DNA of 22,190 nt from Phoenicibacter congonensis. GTDB taxonomy: Bacteria > Actinomycetota > Coriobacteriia > Coriobacteriales > Eggerthellaceae. The position numbers were made by a program, and so were the translations under genes. Positions 1-7,261 of the stretch are shown piece after piece; the first letter of the stretch is position 1; each line of letters begins with the position of its first letter. The DNA lies in assembly GCA_030530045.1 (NCBI GenBank), contig JAUMVS010000012.1, positions 1-22,190 on the forward strand, in the 5' to 3' direction. Under the pieces are notes generated by a model that saw only the letters and a program-made list of their open reading frames with translations, was not told the origin of the DNA and searched no databases.

Positions 1-1278
1 TGCAGCAAGCTTGTTGTAGCCATTTGCGATTGTTGAAGCGATGATAATTTGAAGCTCTGCTTCGAATGAGCCGTCTTCGTTCATGCATCCAGCCCAACCA
101 CCGATTTGTGACTCGATGAAGTCTTGCATTCCAATGACTTTGTCCATTGCAGGGAACTGCAGTGTTGCGTTGCCTTGTCCACATGAAGAAAGGGCAGTAG
201 CCTCTTCGCATGTGTCAGCAAGGGAAGCACTCTTGCCATCTTTGCCAGGGAATTCGTCGGTGATGAGGCAAACCTTTGTGCCGGCCTGCTCTACCTTGCG
301 GCAGTTCATCATGAGGTCGGTGTCTGGGTTGCCGTAGCCTTCTTCTGAAATCAGAACGCCGTCAAGACCCATCCACTTGCAAAGTTTAGCAACCATGTCG
401 GAGTGACGCTCTTTGTCAGCGAGGAAGACGTTTTCATTAGTGAGAATTACACCCATGAAGTTGAGGTCTTTTCCATGATGCTCATAGAGGTCGTGAATGA
501 CTGGGTTGTTGAAGTGATGGAAGGTTGTAACCTTGTCGCAAGGAGCAACGCAGTTACCAGAAACGATAGCGCCGTCCATGATTTCTGTTGGATACATAAC
601 AGTAGGGACGATTTGCTTTGCGTCTACACCATAGTAGTAGGTGTCGTGCAAAAGACCCTGTGACTGAAGCATGTGGATGTAACCAACTTTTGGAAGATCA
701 GGATATTGTGCAGCCTGCTCAAAGATTGGTTTTGTCTCGTAGGTCTCAATTTTGTCTGGCTCGACTTCTTTGCCAAGAGCGCCAACATACTGAGCAACCT
801 TCAAGCCTGCCATTCTGCCAGCTTTCTCATAAACGTGTGTCTCGAGCTCGCCGTTAGGCTCGATTACAACGCAAAGATTGACTGTTTTTGAGAATGGTGT
901 GTAGTCGGCTGCTGGGCCAGACATGTCGATTACGCCTTCCTGGAAGCCAACGATTTTGCCGACTGTTACAACACAGCAGCCCTTGAGTGCATGTGTGCGA
1001 CCTTCGCCAACTGCTGGAGATACTTTGCCAAGAATGCCAGGGAAGATTTCGCCGCCGCCAGATACTTTAACGCGTGGCTCAATGACGTCTTTTACAGGAG
1101 TGATTCTGGTTTTGTCTCCTGGACGTGCGATGTCCAATTTACAACCGGCAAGTTTGTCGTCTTCAAGAACGAGTGCCTCAACTTCCTCTTTGTTGATGTA
1201 GAGCACGTGGTCCTTTACTTCGGACTTGTCTGCAAACTGGATATCCTTAATTTCGATTTCTCCAAGTTCAAGTTTCAT
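1..1278 (-). CDS. grdE: Glycine/sarcosine/betaine reductase component B proprotein (alpha/beta subunits), 3' end cut by window
   Basis: Reading the minus strand from ATG at 1278 gives 426 open codons to the window edge, so the stop lies just outside; family members are about 428 residues. The protein begins MKLELGEIEIKDIQFADKSE and contains ITPVKDVIEPRVKV, GRTHALKG and GKIVGFQEGVIDMSGP, all typical of GrdE/GrdG/GrdI. In this family the proprotein is cleaved at an Asn-Cys bond, and the Cys becomes the pyruvoyl group that binds the amine of the substrate as a Schiff base. The matching site is Asn242-Cys243 in SGNCVAPCDK (codons at 550-555). The enzyme works in the cytoplasm with selenoprotein GrdA and the GrdC/D complex to reduce glycine (or sarcosine or betaine) to acetyl phosphate. 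AGGAGG lies 8-13 bases before the start. Which substrate it uses cannot be told from this subunit; grdE is my best guess. Confidence 0.9.
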   Translation of the reverse strand, partial: MKLELGEIEIKDIQFADKSEVKDHVLYINKEEVEALVLEDDKLAGCKLDIARPGDKTRITPVKDVIEPRVKVSGGGEIFPGILGKVSPAVGEGRTHALKGCCVVTVGKIVGFQEGVIDMSGPAADYTPFSKTVNLCVVIEPNGELETHVYEKAGRMAGLKVAQYVGALGKEVEPDKIETYETKPIFEQAAQYPDLPKVGYIHMLQSQGLLHDTYYYGVDAKQIVPTVMYPTEIMDGAIVSGNCVAPCDKVTTFHHFNNPVIHDLYEHHGKDLNFMGVILTNENVFLADKERHSDMVAKLCKWMGLDGVLISEEGYGNPDTDLMMNCRKVEQAGTKVCLITDEFPGKDGKSASLADTCEEATALSSCGQGNATLQFPAMDKVIGMQDFIESQIGGWAGCMNEDGSFEAELQIIIASTIANGYNKLAA

Positions 1279-1281
1279 AAC

Positions 1282-1368
1282 TCAAACCTCCTCTTCTACA
1301 GAAATTACAGAATAATCTTGATAACAAATTGCAGCTTCTCGCAGTGAAATTTTTACCTTTTTAGCCAC
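1282..1368 (-). CDS. Possible 28-residue leader peptide upstream of grdE
   Basis: From GTG at 1368 a short frame reads MAKKVKISLREAAICYQDYS and eight more residues, and stops with TGA three bases before the grdE ATG. A purine-rich AAGGAGG stretch precedes the GTG, but its spacing is only 1-2 bases, which is shorter than normal. Its last codons contain the grdE Shine-Dalgarno sequence, so translation of this peptide could couple to grdE. It may equally be a chance frame in a leader. No family is recognised. Confidence 0.2.
   Translation of the reverse strand: MAKKVKISLREAAICYQDYSVISVEEEV
1313..1330. repeat. 18-bp direct repeat, copy 1 (grdE leader)
   Basis: TAATCTTGATAACAAATT matches the copy at 1382-1399 in 17 of 18 bases. 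It lies 35 bases upstream of the grdE start, within the predicted transcript. Confidence 0.7.
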
Positions 1369-1381
1369 CCCTCCTTTTCGG

Positions 1382-1399
1382 TAATCGTGATAACAAATT
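1382..1399. repeat. 18-bp direct repeat, copy 2 (grdE leader)
   Basis: TAATCGTGATAACAAATT, 69 bases from copy 1 and in the same orientation, with one mismatch. It lies about 40-50 bases downstream of the candidate grdE promoter -10 box. Confidence 0.7.
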
Positions 1400-1444
1400 T
1401 GCTTAAAAAAAGCTAGTCGAATTGCTATCAACCAGATTAGCTAA

Positions 1445-1473
1445 ATTATAGGGAATAACTTGCAGTGTATGCA
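1445..1473 (-). promoter_or_regulatory. Candidate grdE promoter
   Basis: On the minus strand a perfect TATAAT (1445-1450) is preceded, after a 17-base spacer, by TGCATA, a poor -35 box. A start near 1438 would give a leader of about 160 bases that contains both copies of the direct repeat. The poor -35 suggests that an activator is needed. Confidence 0.4.
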
Positions 1474-1791
1474 CGTGAATAGAAAAGTATTTCTTTTTGA
1501 GTGAAAATTTTTTAGATGAAAAATAAATTAGCTTGATTACATTTTCTAAAAAATGAACAATTTACAGGTCTTTTACATAGTTTTCTTATTGCGATAAATT
1601 ACAGAACGTTTTAAATTTCTAGAACGTAATGCATTTATATGCCTAGTTAAGCAGGCGACAGTAATTGACTGGATATTTTTTGCTGTAGCAGCTTAGCCAA
1701 TCAATGGGTTTTCCTTCGACGTGGGCATAAATGCTGGCGAGTGTGGGTTAATCGTCAGGAAAGCGGGCAATCGGTTTTAAAAAATAGGACC

Positions 1792-2508
1792 TTACAGCGT
1801 TGATGGCGCGTTGTTTACGTAATAGCCACGATAACCTTCAAGATTGTCGGAAAGGGAAAAGATGATCATATCAATGTCTTCAATGCATTGGCGAGTCCAA
1901 GAGTCGATGCCATATTTCTCAATGCCCTCGTCTTGAATTGTCTTGAAGTAGCCTTTATAGAGCATGCAAACCGAACGATTGAGTTGCGCTGCTTTTGCAT
2001 ATGAAATTACGCCAGCTTCTGCGCACTTTAGGCACATTTTATAGTCGCGTCCCATAAAGTCAGCAGTTGAGAGCATCTCTTGAAACACTTCATTAGAATG
2101 CTTAATCGAGTTAGGGAACATTTCGTAATATTCCTTCATCGCTCGATTTAGTTCTGTGTTTGGGTTTTGAAAAAAGATTTGATCATAGGCTGCGATGTTA
2201 GCAAATGCCTCTCGACAGTAACAATCCCAAACGCCAGAATAAACATCCCATGGACCTTCCCAGTTTTCCTGAGCTTTGTTTAGTCGGATGATGTAGTTTT
2301 CTAGAACTGGAAGATTAACGAAATAAAGGAGCTCTTCTTTTGAGTCGAAATAGCGATAGAGCGCGGCAGAAGAACAGCCGACTTCTTCGGCTAAAGACCT
2401 GATGGTAACATTCTCAACACCGACACGGTTAGCCATGTCGATTGCAGCTTTAATGTATTCTTTTCTGTTTAAGCCCTTAAAGTAGGAGCTCTTTGATTTA
2501 GCTTTCAT
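1792..2508 (-). CDS. TetR-family transcriptional regulator
   Basis: The 238-residue protein has a TetR-type N-terminal DNA-binding domain at about residues 14-62: RKEYIKAAIDMANRVGVENV, then the helix-turn-helix region with SLAEEVGCSSAALYRYFDSK. The rest is a helical ligand/dimer domain with no recognisable signature, as is usual. An in-frame TAG lies upstream and no other start is available; GGAG directly touches the ATG, so initiation is probably weak. It sits between grdX and grdE on the same strand, which makes local control of the reductase genes a reasonable inference; no operator was identified. The ligand is unknown. There are several cysteines (CMLKCAE-like clusters at about residues 158-163), but no clear metal site. 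Confidence 0.85.
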   Translation of the reverse strand: MKAKSKSSYFKGLNRKEYIKAAIDMANRVGVENVTIRSLAEEVGCSSAALYRYFDSKEELLYFVNLPVLENYIIRLNKAQENWEGPWDVYSGVWDCYCREAFANIAAYDQIFFQNPNTELNRAMKEYYEMFPNSIKHSNEVFQEMLSTADFMGRDYKMCLKCAEAGVISYAKAAQLNRSVCMLYKGYFKTIQDEGIEKYGIDSWTRQCIEDIDMIIFSLSDNLEGYRGYYVNNAPSTL

Positions 2509-2563
2509 CTCCGAGAACCACCAGCTCGTTCTTTCCTAATTCAAAAGCTATGTTATCAGATTT

Positions 2564-2953
2564 CTATTCGATTCGAGGGATAACGTTATCAATTACCGAC
2601 AAATCAATTGTCTTGAAATCGTTGGCAACTTTCTCTTTATAGGCCTCTGGACTGGGAGAAATCTCTTGCCACTCGTTGTAAACCTGGATGCATTTATCAA
2701 TCATCATGACATCCTTAATGTTATCATCTTCACCTTTTGGATACACAATGATGCTTCGGAAAGGAGTCTGGTTTGGCTTCAAACTTGACGCCTGAGGATG
2801 CGTTAGCAGGATGTGCTTGTTGTAGACTAGGTCGCGAGTTTTGAGCAAAACTTCTTCGTAGGTCTTGCACATCTCAATATTAGTGACATCTTTATATTTC
2901 TCGGCAACCCTGTCGTTGTTTGTAACAATAATTGCGTTTTCAAGTTTTTGCAT
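2564..2953 (-). CDS. grdX: GrdX-family protein
   Basis: The protein (129 residues) starts with MQKLENAIIVTNNDRVAEKY and carries the family core RDLVYNKHILLTHPQASSLK followed by PNQTPFRSIIVY. GrdX proteins are small, of unknown function, and are found in glycine and betaine reductase clusters. A GTG three codons upstream (2962) could also start it, but AGGTGA lies six bases before the ATG at 2953, so I prefer that start. The pheA stop codon is only 9 bases upstream, so grdX looks like the last gene of the aroF-tyrA-pheA unit. That is an odd place for it, though it is still within 1.3 kb of grdE on the same strand. The family call rests on the conserved LLTHP and KPNQTP segments. Confidence 0.85.
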   Translation of the reverse strand: MQKLENAIIVTNNDRVAEKYKDVTNIEMCKTYEEVLLKTRDLVYNKHILLTHPQASSLKPNQTPFRSIIVYPKGEDDNIKDVMMIDKCIQVYNEWQEISPSPEAYKEKVANDFKTIDLSVIDNVIPRIE

Positions 2954-2962
2954 TTGTGTCAC

Positions 2963-4114
2963 CTACATGATTTCTGAATAGGAGCCCAGGTAGCGATATT
3001 CCTCGACGACATCGTCAAGCGATGACATGAGGCGCTTGAACTCAGGAGCATAAACGCTGCAGTCAACATCGAAATAGAACATGTAGTCGAAGTCGCGATT
3101 AGGAATTGTCTTTGACTCGAGTTTGCTGAGGTTAATCTCGAGAGTGTTGAAGCGGGCGAGAACCTTGTAGAGCGAGCCGCTTTCGTTTTTTGTAACGATT
3201 GAAAGCGATGTTTTGTCAGCGCCTGGGTAAATCTCAAGATCTTTAGAAATGCAAGCAAAACGCGTGTAGTTTGCGCTGTTATCTTCAATTGACTTTGCGA
3301 CGAATTCAAGGTTGTAGATTTCTGCAGCATTGGCGCTTCCAATTGAAGCAACAGTTGCAGAGTCGCTCTCGGCTACCATCTGTGATGCCATGGCTGTGTT
3401 TTCTGCGACATGAATTTTGACACCTTTTAGCCCGTCAAGGAATGCTGAGCATTGCTCGATTGCTTTTTCGTGTGAGTAAATGTCGGTGATGTCTTCGAGC
3501 TTTGTGCCTGGTTTTGCAAGCAGGTTTTGGGAAACCTTCAAGCGAACAGTTTTTACGATGTAGAAGTCAAACTCTCGCATGAGTTCGTAAACTTCGTTTA
3601 CAGAACCTGCGGTTGAGTTTTCGATTGGCAGCATGCCATATTTGCAAAAGCCCTCGTCAACTGCTTTAAAAACACTTCTGAAGTTTGGGAAGAAGGAAAT
3701 CTTTGCGTGTTTGAAAACTTTGTCAGTTGCGATTTCTGAGAAAGCACCCTCAACACCTTGGCATGCAACAAAAGCTGTCTCGCTCATGAGTTGAGGAGTT
3801 TCCTCGAGCGCACGCTCGATCTTTTTAACGATTGGTGTTTCTTGGTTATTTGCAGCTGATTGTTCAACGCGGGAAATCTCAAACAGTGTGTTGTAGAGCG
3901 CCATGAGGTAGGCTTTGCGATTGTCTGGAACACTGTCGAGCAGTGAGGCAATCTTTTCGCGTTCACGTGCGCGATCAAGAACAGGGATGTCATTTTCGCG
4001 CTTGTATTTTGCGATTTCCTCAGCTACATTCATGCGCTCCAAAAACGCTTCGACCATTTTAGAGTCGACTGCGTCCATTTGTTCTCTGATTTTTGATAAT
4101 CCCTCATCAGCCAT
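2963..4114 (-). CDS. pheA: Bifunctional chorismate mutase / prephenate dehydratase (P-protein)
   Basis: At 383 residues it has the usual length and domain order. Residues 5-88 form an AroQ-class chorismate mutase (IREQMDAVDSKM and VLDRAREREK). Residues 114-290 form prephenate dehydratase (QGVEGAFSE, LPIENSTAGSV, and the catalytic-region TRF at 284-286 in NYTRFACIS). Residues 302-383 form a C-terminal ACT domain that should bind phenylalanine for feedback inhibition. It converts chorismate to prephenate and then to phenylpyruvate in the cytoplasm. The ACT domain has GSLYKVL and ESKTIP where many relatives have GALxxxL and ESRP, so sensitivity to Phe may differ. It starts 3 bases after the tyrA stop, with AAGGAA as ribosome binding site, and is followed directly by grdX. 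Confidence 0.95.
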   Translation of the reverse strand: MADEGLSKIREQMDAVDSKMVEAFLERMNVAEEIAKYKRENDIPVLDRAREREKIASLLDSVPDNRKAYLMALYNTLFEISRVEQSAANNQETPIVKKIERALEETPQLMSETAFVACQGVEGAFSEIATDKVFKHAKISFFPNFRSVFKAVDEGFCKYGMLPIENSTAGSVNEVYELMREFDFYIVKTVRLKVSQNLLAKPGTKLEDITDIYSHEKAIEQCSAFLDGLKGVKIHVAENTAMASQMVAESDSATVASIGSANAAEIYNLEFVAKSIEDNSANYTRFACISKDLEIYPGADKTSLSIVTKNESGSLYKVLARFNTLEINLSKLESKTIPNRDFDYMFYFDVDCSVYAPEFKRLMSSLDDVVEEYRYLGSYSEIM

Positions 4115-4117
4115 GAT

Positions 4118-4966
4118 TTATTGTTCCTTCTTCTCAGATTGTTTCTTAATTGCGTCACCTTCGGCGAGAAACGCCTCAAGTGCTTCTTTATCGTTATCGT
4201 CGATTGCTTTTTTGCAACGCACTAGATTATCTATCGTTTTTCCAATCATTTCGCTCAAATAATCGGAATTCTCAAGGAATAGCTCGCTCCACATTTGTGG
4301 GTTTAGCCAGGCTACGCGCGTTAAATCTTTCCAGCTGCCAGCCGAGAAGCCGTCTTGTTTAAGCGACAGCTCGTTGTTTGCATAACTCGAAGAAACGACG
4401 TGCGCTAGCTGGGAAGTGTAGGCAATAATTTTGTCGTGATGGTCGGCTGTTGTGATTGTGTAGAAGCCAAAACCGCAAGGACGAAGAATGTCTTGCACTT
4501 TATCAATTGCGATGACTCGCTCCATGTCGGTCATGTTTGCATTTGGCACCAAAATCATTGGAGCTCCAACGTAGAGGTCCGACTTTGCATGTGCATAACC
4601 TGAATATTGTGTGCCTGCCATTGGGTGTGCTCCGATGAACGTAAAGCCATGCTCGTCAGCAATTTCCCAACAATCGGCGCAGATTGAGCGCTTAATGCCA
4701 GCAGCATCAATAACTATTGTTTCCTTGTTGATAAAAGGCGCAAATTCTCGCAACCATTCAACGCAGTGTTGCGGGAAAGTTGTGAGAATGATTAGCTCGC
4801 ACTCGCCGATGTTTTCCTTAGTTAACTCTTGTTTTACCGAGTCAATTTTTGCAGCGGCTAGCGTTTCTTTATTTCTGTTCCAGGCATAAACGTCGCGCCC
4901 GCCATTTTTTAGAGCCTTGGCGAAAGAGCCGCCGATTAAACCGAGGCCAACTACACCGACAACCAT
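4118..4966 (-). CDS. tyrA: Prephenate dehydrogenase
   Basis: The 282-residue protein opens with a Rossmann nucleotide-binding motif (GVVGLGLIGGSFAKAL, glycines 7, 9 and 12) and contains GAHPMAGTQYSG, the conserved prephenate-site segment. The C-terminal half is the helical dimerisation domain (ITTADHHDKIIAYTSQLAHV). It oxidises and decarboxylates prephenate to 4-hydroxyphenylpyruvate, the tyrosine branch. There is no ACT domain and no chorismate mutase fusion, so feedback control by Tyr is not visible here. Its ATG shares one base with the aroF stop (TAATG), a typical translational coupling arrangement. NAD versus NADP preference and prephenate versus arogenate use cannot be settled by eye. 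Confidence 0.93.
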   Translation of the reverse strand: MVVGVVGLGLIGGSFAKALKNGGRDVYAWNRNKETLAAAKIDSVKQELTKENIGECELIILTTFPQHCVEWLREFAPFINKETIVIDAAGIKRSICADCWEIADEHGFTFIGAHPMAGTQYSGYAHAKSDLYVGAPMILVPNANMTDMERVIAIDKVQDILRPCGFGFYTITTADHHDKIIAYTSQLAHVVSSSYANNELSLKQDGFSAGSWKDLTRVAWLNPQMWSELFLENSDYLSEMIGKTIDNLVRCKKAIDDNDKEALEAFLAEGDAIKKQSEKKEQ

Positions 4967-5985
4967 TATTCTGTCTTCATTGTGACTGCTTGGCGAATAA
5001 TTGCGATGCGCTTCATTGCGTCATCGAATTGGTCAGGCGTGAGAGCCTGTGCACCGTCGCTCCATGCAACCGATGGGTTGTCATGAACCTCGATCTCAAG
5101 TGCGTGTGCGCCTGCTGCCGTGGCAGAGAGGCTCATTGGTGTGACATATCTCGTGTAACCCGTTGCATGGCTTGGGTCAGCGACAACCGGCAGGTGAGTG
5201 AGCTCTTTTAGAACCGGGATTGCACTCAAGTCAAAAGTGTTTCTCGTTCTAGTTTCAAATGTGCGAATGCCGCGCTCACACAGGGCTACGTCTTTGTTGC
5301 CGCCCGACATAATGTATTCAGCTGCCATCAAAAGCTCGTCGATTGTTGAGCACATTCCGCGCTTCAGAAGAACTGGCATATTGCATTTGCCAAGCTCTTT
5401 TAGAAGTGAGAAGTTTTGCATGTTGCGTGCGCCAACTTGAACGACTTCGACGTTGTATTTCTGGAAAGTTTCGATGTCGCGAACATCCATAATCTCAGTG
5501 ACGATTGGCATGTCGCATTCATCGGCAGCCTCGCGAAGCAGTGCGAGTCCTTTTTCGCCCATTCCCTGGTTAGAGTAGGGAGAGGTGCGAGGTTTCCAAG
5601 CTCCGCCGCGAAGCATCGTAGCACCCGATTCCTTAACGCGTTTTGCAATTTTCATGAGGTTTTCGCCCTCAACAGAGCATGGTCCTGCGATTACGTTAAA
5701 GTTATCGCCACCAAGCTTGACGCCGTGACCGCAATCAATGATTGTGTCGGCAGGATGGAATTTTCTGTTAGCGAGCTTAAAGCTTTCTGTAACCCTTGTT
5801 ACCTTGTTAACAATTTCCATGCTCTCGAGCAGGAAAGGGTCAAGCTTTGACGTATCGCCAATCAAACCGATGATGGTGTCGGTCGTGCCTCGCGATATGT
5901 CAACTTTGATGCCTTTAGTCTTGAGCCATTCGATTAAATGACTGAGCTCTTCGTCGGTTGCAGAATTTTTAACTGTTGCTATCAT
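4966..5985 (-). CDS. aroF: 3-deoxy-7-phosphoheptulonate (DAHP) synthase, type I-beta with N-terminal regulatory domain
   Basis: The enzyme joins phosphoenolpyruvate and erythrose 4-phosphate, the first step of the shikimate pathway. Residues 1-70 form a ferredoxin-like regulatory domain, as in the Thermotoga-type enzyme; in that enzyme this domain mediates feedback inhibition by aromatic amino acids. The barrel follows, with IAGPCSVEG (metal ligand Cys103), GGAWKPRTSPYS (130-137), VGARNMQNF, LLKRG, CERGIRTFE, DPSH (His273) and EIEVH (Glu299). Length (339) fits the family. It is the first gene of the operon aroF-tyrA-pheA-grdX. The ribosome binding site is weak (GGAAACGAG about 10 bases before the ATG). 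No attenuator or T-box was seen in the short leader. Confidence 0.95.
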   Translation of the reverse strand: MIATVKNSATDEELSHLIEWLKTKGIKVDISRGTTDTIIGLIGDTSKLDPFLLESMEIVNKVTRVTESFKLANRKFHPADTIIDCGHGVKLGGDNFNVIAGPCSVEGENLMKIAKRVKESGATMLRGGAWKPRTSPYSNQGMGEKGLALLREAADECDMPIVTEIMDVRDIETFQKYNVEVVQVGARNMQNFSLLKELGKCNMPVLLKRGMCSTIDELLMAAEYIMSGGNKDVALCERGIRTFETRTRNTFDLSAIPVLKELTHLPVVADPSHATGYTRYVTPMSLSATAAGAHALEIEVHDNPSVAWSDGAQALTPDQFDDAMKRIAIIRQAVTMKTE

Positions 5986-6073
5986 TCAGGTTTCTCGTTT
6001 CCTAGGGTCGCCAATAGTGCGATTATAATAGCATAAAGAATAACAAGGTAGACAATGAGAAACGAGCATTTCT
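5986..6073. promoter_or_regulatory. Shared divergent promoter region of the aroF and aroC operons
   Basis: Only 88 bases separate the two start codons. In the middle, ATTATAAT (6022-6029) is its own reverse complement, so it offers a TATAAT -10 box to both strands. Neither side has a good -35 box (TTGTCT at about 19 bases for aroF). The 8-base motif CTCGTTTC at 5994-6001 is repeated inverted as GAAACGAG at 6059-6066, one arm just ahead of each start codon. One regulator could control both operons here, or the motif may serve as a poor ribosome binding site in both mRNAs. Confidence 0.5.
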
Positions 6074-7255
6074 ATGGAATACGTAACAGCTGGAGAATCG
6101 CATGGCCCAAAGCTCACGACCATCATTACTGGGGTTCCAGCCGGACTCACTTTAGACGAAAAAAGCATCGCTAGCGACATGCGTCGTCGCCAAAGCGGCT
6201 ATGGTCGCGGAGGGCGTCAAGCAATCGAAACCGACACTGCAATCATCACTAGTGGCGTTCGTTTTGGAAAGACTTTGGGCACTCCAATTTCAATCGATAT
6301 AAATAATCGCGATTGGCAAAATTGGACAGAAAAGATGGCGGCTTTTGGCACGCGCCCTGCCGAAAGTCAAAGGGAAGTAACTCCACGCCCAGGCCATGCC
6401 GACCTTATTGGTTTTATGAAGACTAACACCGATGATTGTCGCGACATTTTAGAACGTGCTTCCGCTAGAGAAACCGCAGCTAGAGTTGCTGCTGGAGCTG
6501 TTGCTCGTGAACTTTTGGCTTCTGTTGGAGTTGAAGTGTTTTCATGGGTTCGCTCGATTGCTGATGTCTCGATGGATGACTCTGATTTGATCGACTACAC
6601 ATCAAATGAAATTCCTCAGGACCTTCTTGCAAGAATTGAGTTTTCGCAAACTCGCTGCCCTGATGAGAGAACTACAAAAAGAATGATGGATCGCATAGAT
6701 GATGCTCGTTCTGCAGGAGAAACTTGTGGCGGCACTTTTAGAGTTGTGGCAACTGGTCTTGTCCCTGGTCTTGGAAGTTATGCTCAAGCTAAAGAGCGCC
6801 TGACCAGCAAACTTGCTGCTAGCATCTATTCAATTCCTGCAATTAAAGGCCTCGAGTTCGGTGCTGGTTTTGCAGGTGTCGGCGAGCTTGGCTCAGGATT
6901 TCACGATGAAATTGTTCTTGAGGACGGTGCGTTTAGCCGCAAGTCTAACAATGCTGGTGGCCTTGAGGGTGGCATGACTAACGGCATGCCTCTGGTTATC
7001 ACGGCAGCAATGAAACCAATTCCGACATGCATGAATCCTTTAGAGACTGTCAATCTTGACACGCTTGAAGTTGCAAAATCTAGCAAAGAGCGCTCCGATG
7101 TTTGTGCAGTTCCAGCTGCTGCTGTTGTTGCTGAAGCAGAAGTGTCAATCGTTCTTGCCGATGCCTATGTCTCAATGTTTGGCAACACCTGCATGACCGA
7201 CATTAAGAACAATCTTGCTGCCTACAAAGAACGCCTCTCAGTTTTCTCGAAGTAG
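6074..7255 (+). CDS. aroC: Chorismate synthase
   Basis: The protein starts MEYVTAGESHGPKLTTIITG with the signature GESHG (His10) and continues with DMRRRQSGYGRGGRQ, RPGHADLIGFMKTNTDDCRD, RASARETAARVA and GGMTNGMPLVITAAMKPIPT, all conserved in the family. It uses reduced FMN to eliminate phosphate from EPSP and give chorismate. At 393 residues it is full length. It begins the rightward operon aroC-aroK-aroQ opposite aroF. There is no good Shine-Dalgarno sequence before the ATG (GAGAAACGAG at 6057-6066 only). The aroK gene follows 6 bases later in the same reading frame, separated by a single TAG. Confidence 0.96.
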   Translation: MEYVTAGESHGPKLTTIITGVPAGLTLDEKSIASDMRRRQSGYGRGGRQAIETDTAIITSGVRFGKTLGTPISIDINNRDWQNWTEKMAAFGTRPAESQREVTPRPGHADLIGFMKTNTDDCRDILERASARETAARVAAGAVARELLASVGVEVFSWVRSIADVSMDDSDLIDYTSNEIPQDLLARIEFSQTRCPDERTTKRMMDRIDDARSAGETCGGTFRVVATGLVPGLGSYAQAKERLTSKLAASIYSIPAIKGLEFGAGFAGVGELGSGFHDEIVLEDGAFSRKSNNAGGLEGGMTNGMPLVITAAMKPIPTCMNPLETVNLDTLEVAKSSKERSDVCAVPAAAVVAEAEVSIVLADAYVSMFGNTCMTDIKNNLAAYKERLSVFSK

Positions 7256-7261
7256 TTAAAA

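Larger units (their letters stand above)
1279..1791. other. 513-bp intergenic region upstream of grdE
   Basis: This AT-rich stretch lies between the TetR gene and grdE. It holds a candidate promoter for grdE, an 18-bp direct repeat and a possible 28-codon leader ORF (each listed separately). Bases 1643-1747 on the minus strand stay open for 35 codons without a start and look protein-like, but match nothing I recognise and may be a gene remnant. I see no glycine riboswitch core, no tRNA and no clear terminator after the TetR gene. Confidence 0.6.

Noticed and set aside
83..1347. Several plus-strand open frames of 70-118 codons
   Set aside because: They lie antisense to the grdE frame, which has clear family motifs and a good ribosome binding site; none resembles a known protein.
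1279..1791. Glycine riboswitch upstream of grdE
   Set aside because: It would fit the biology, but I could not find the conserved aptamer core or tandem arrangement; a covariance model search of this interval would decide.
2959..3351. 130-codon minus-strand frame within pheA
   Set aside because: It overlaps the PheA ACT and dehydratase coding region in another frame; the Ser/Thr/Leu-rich product has no family features.
5400..5850. Long open frames on both strands inside aroF
   Set aside because: Shadows of the DAHP synthase frame, whose motifs are unambiguous.
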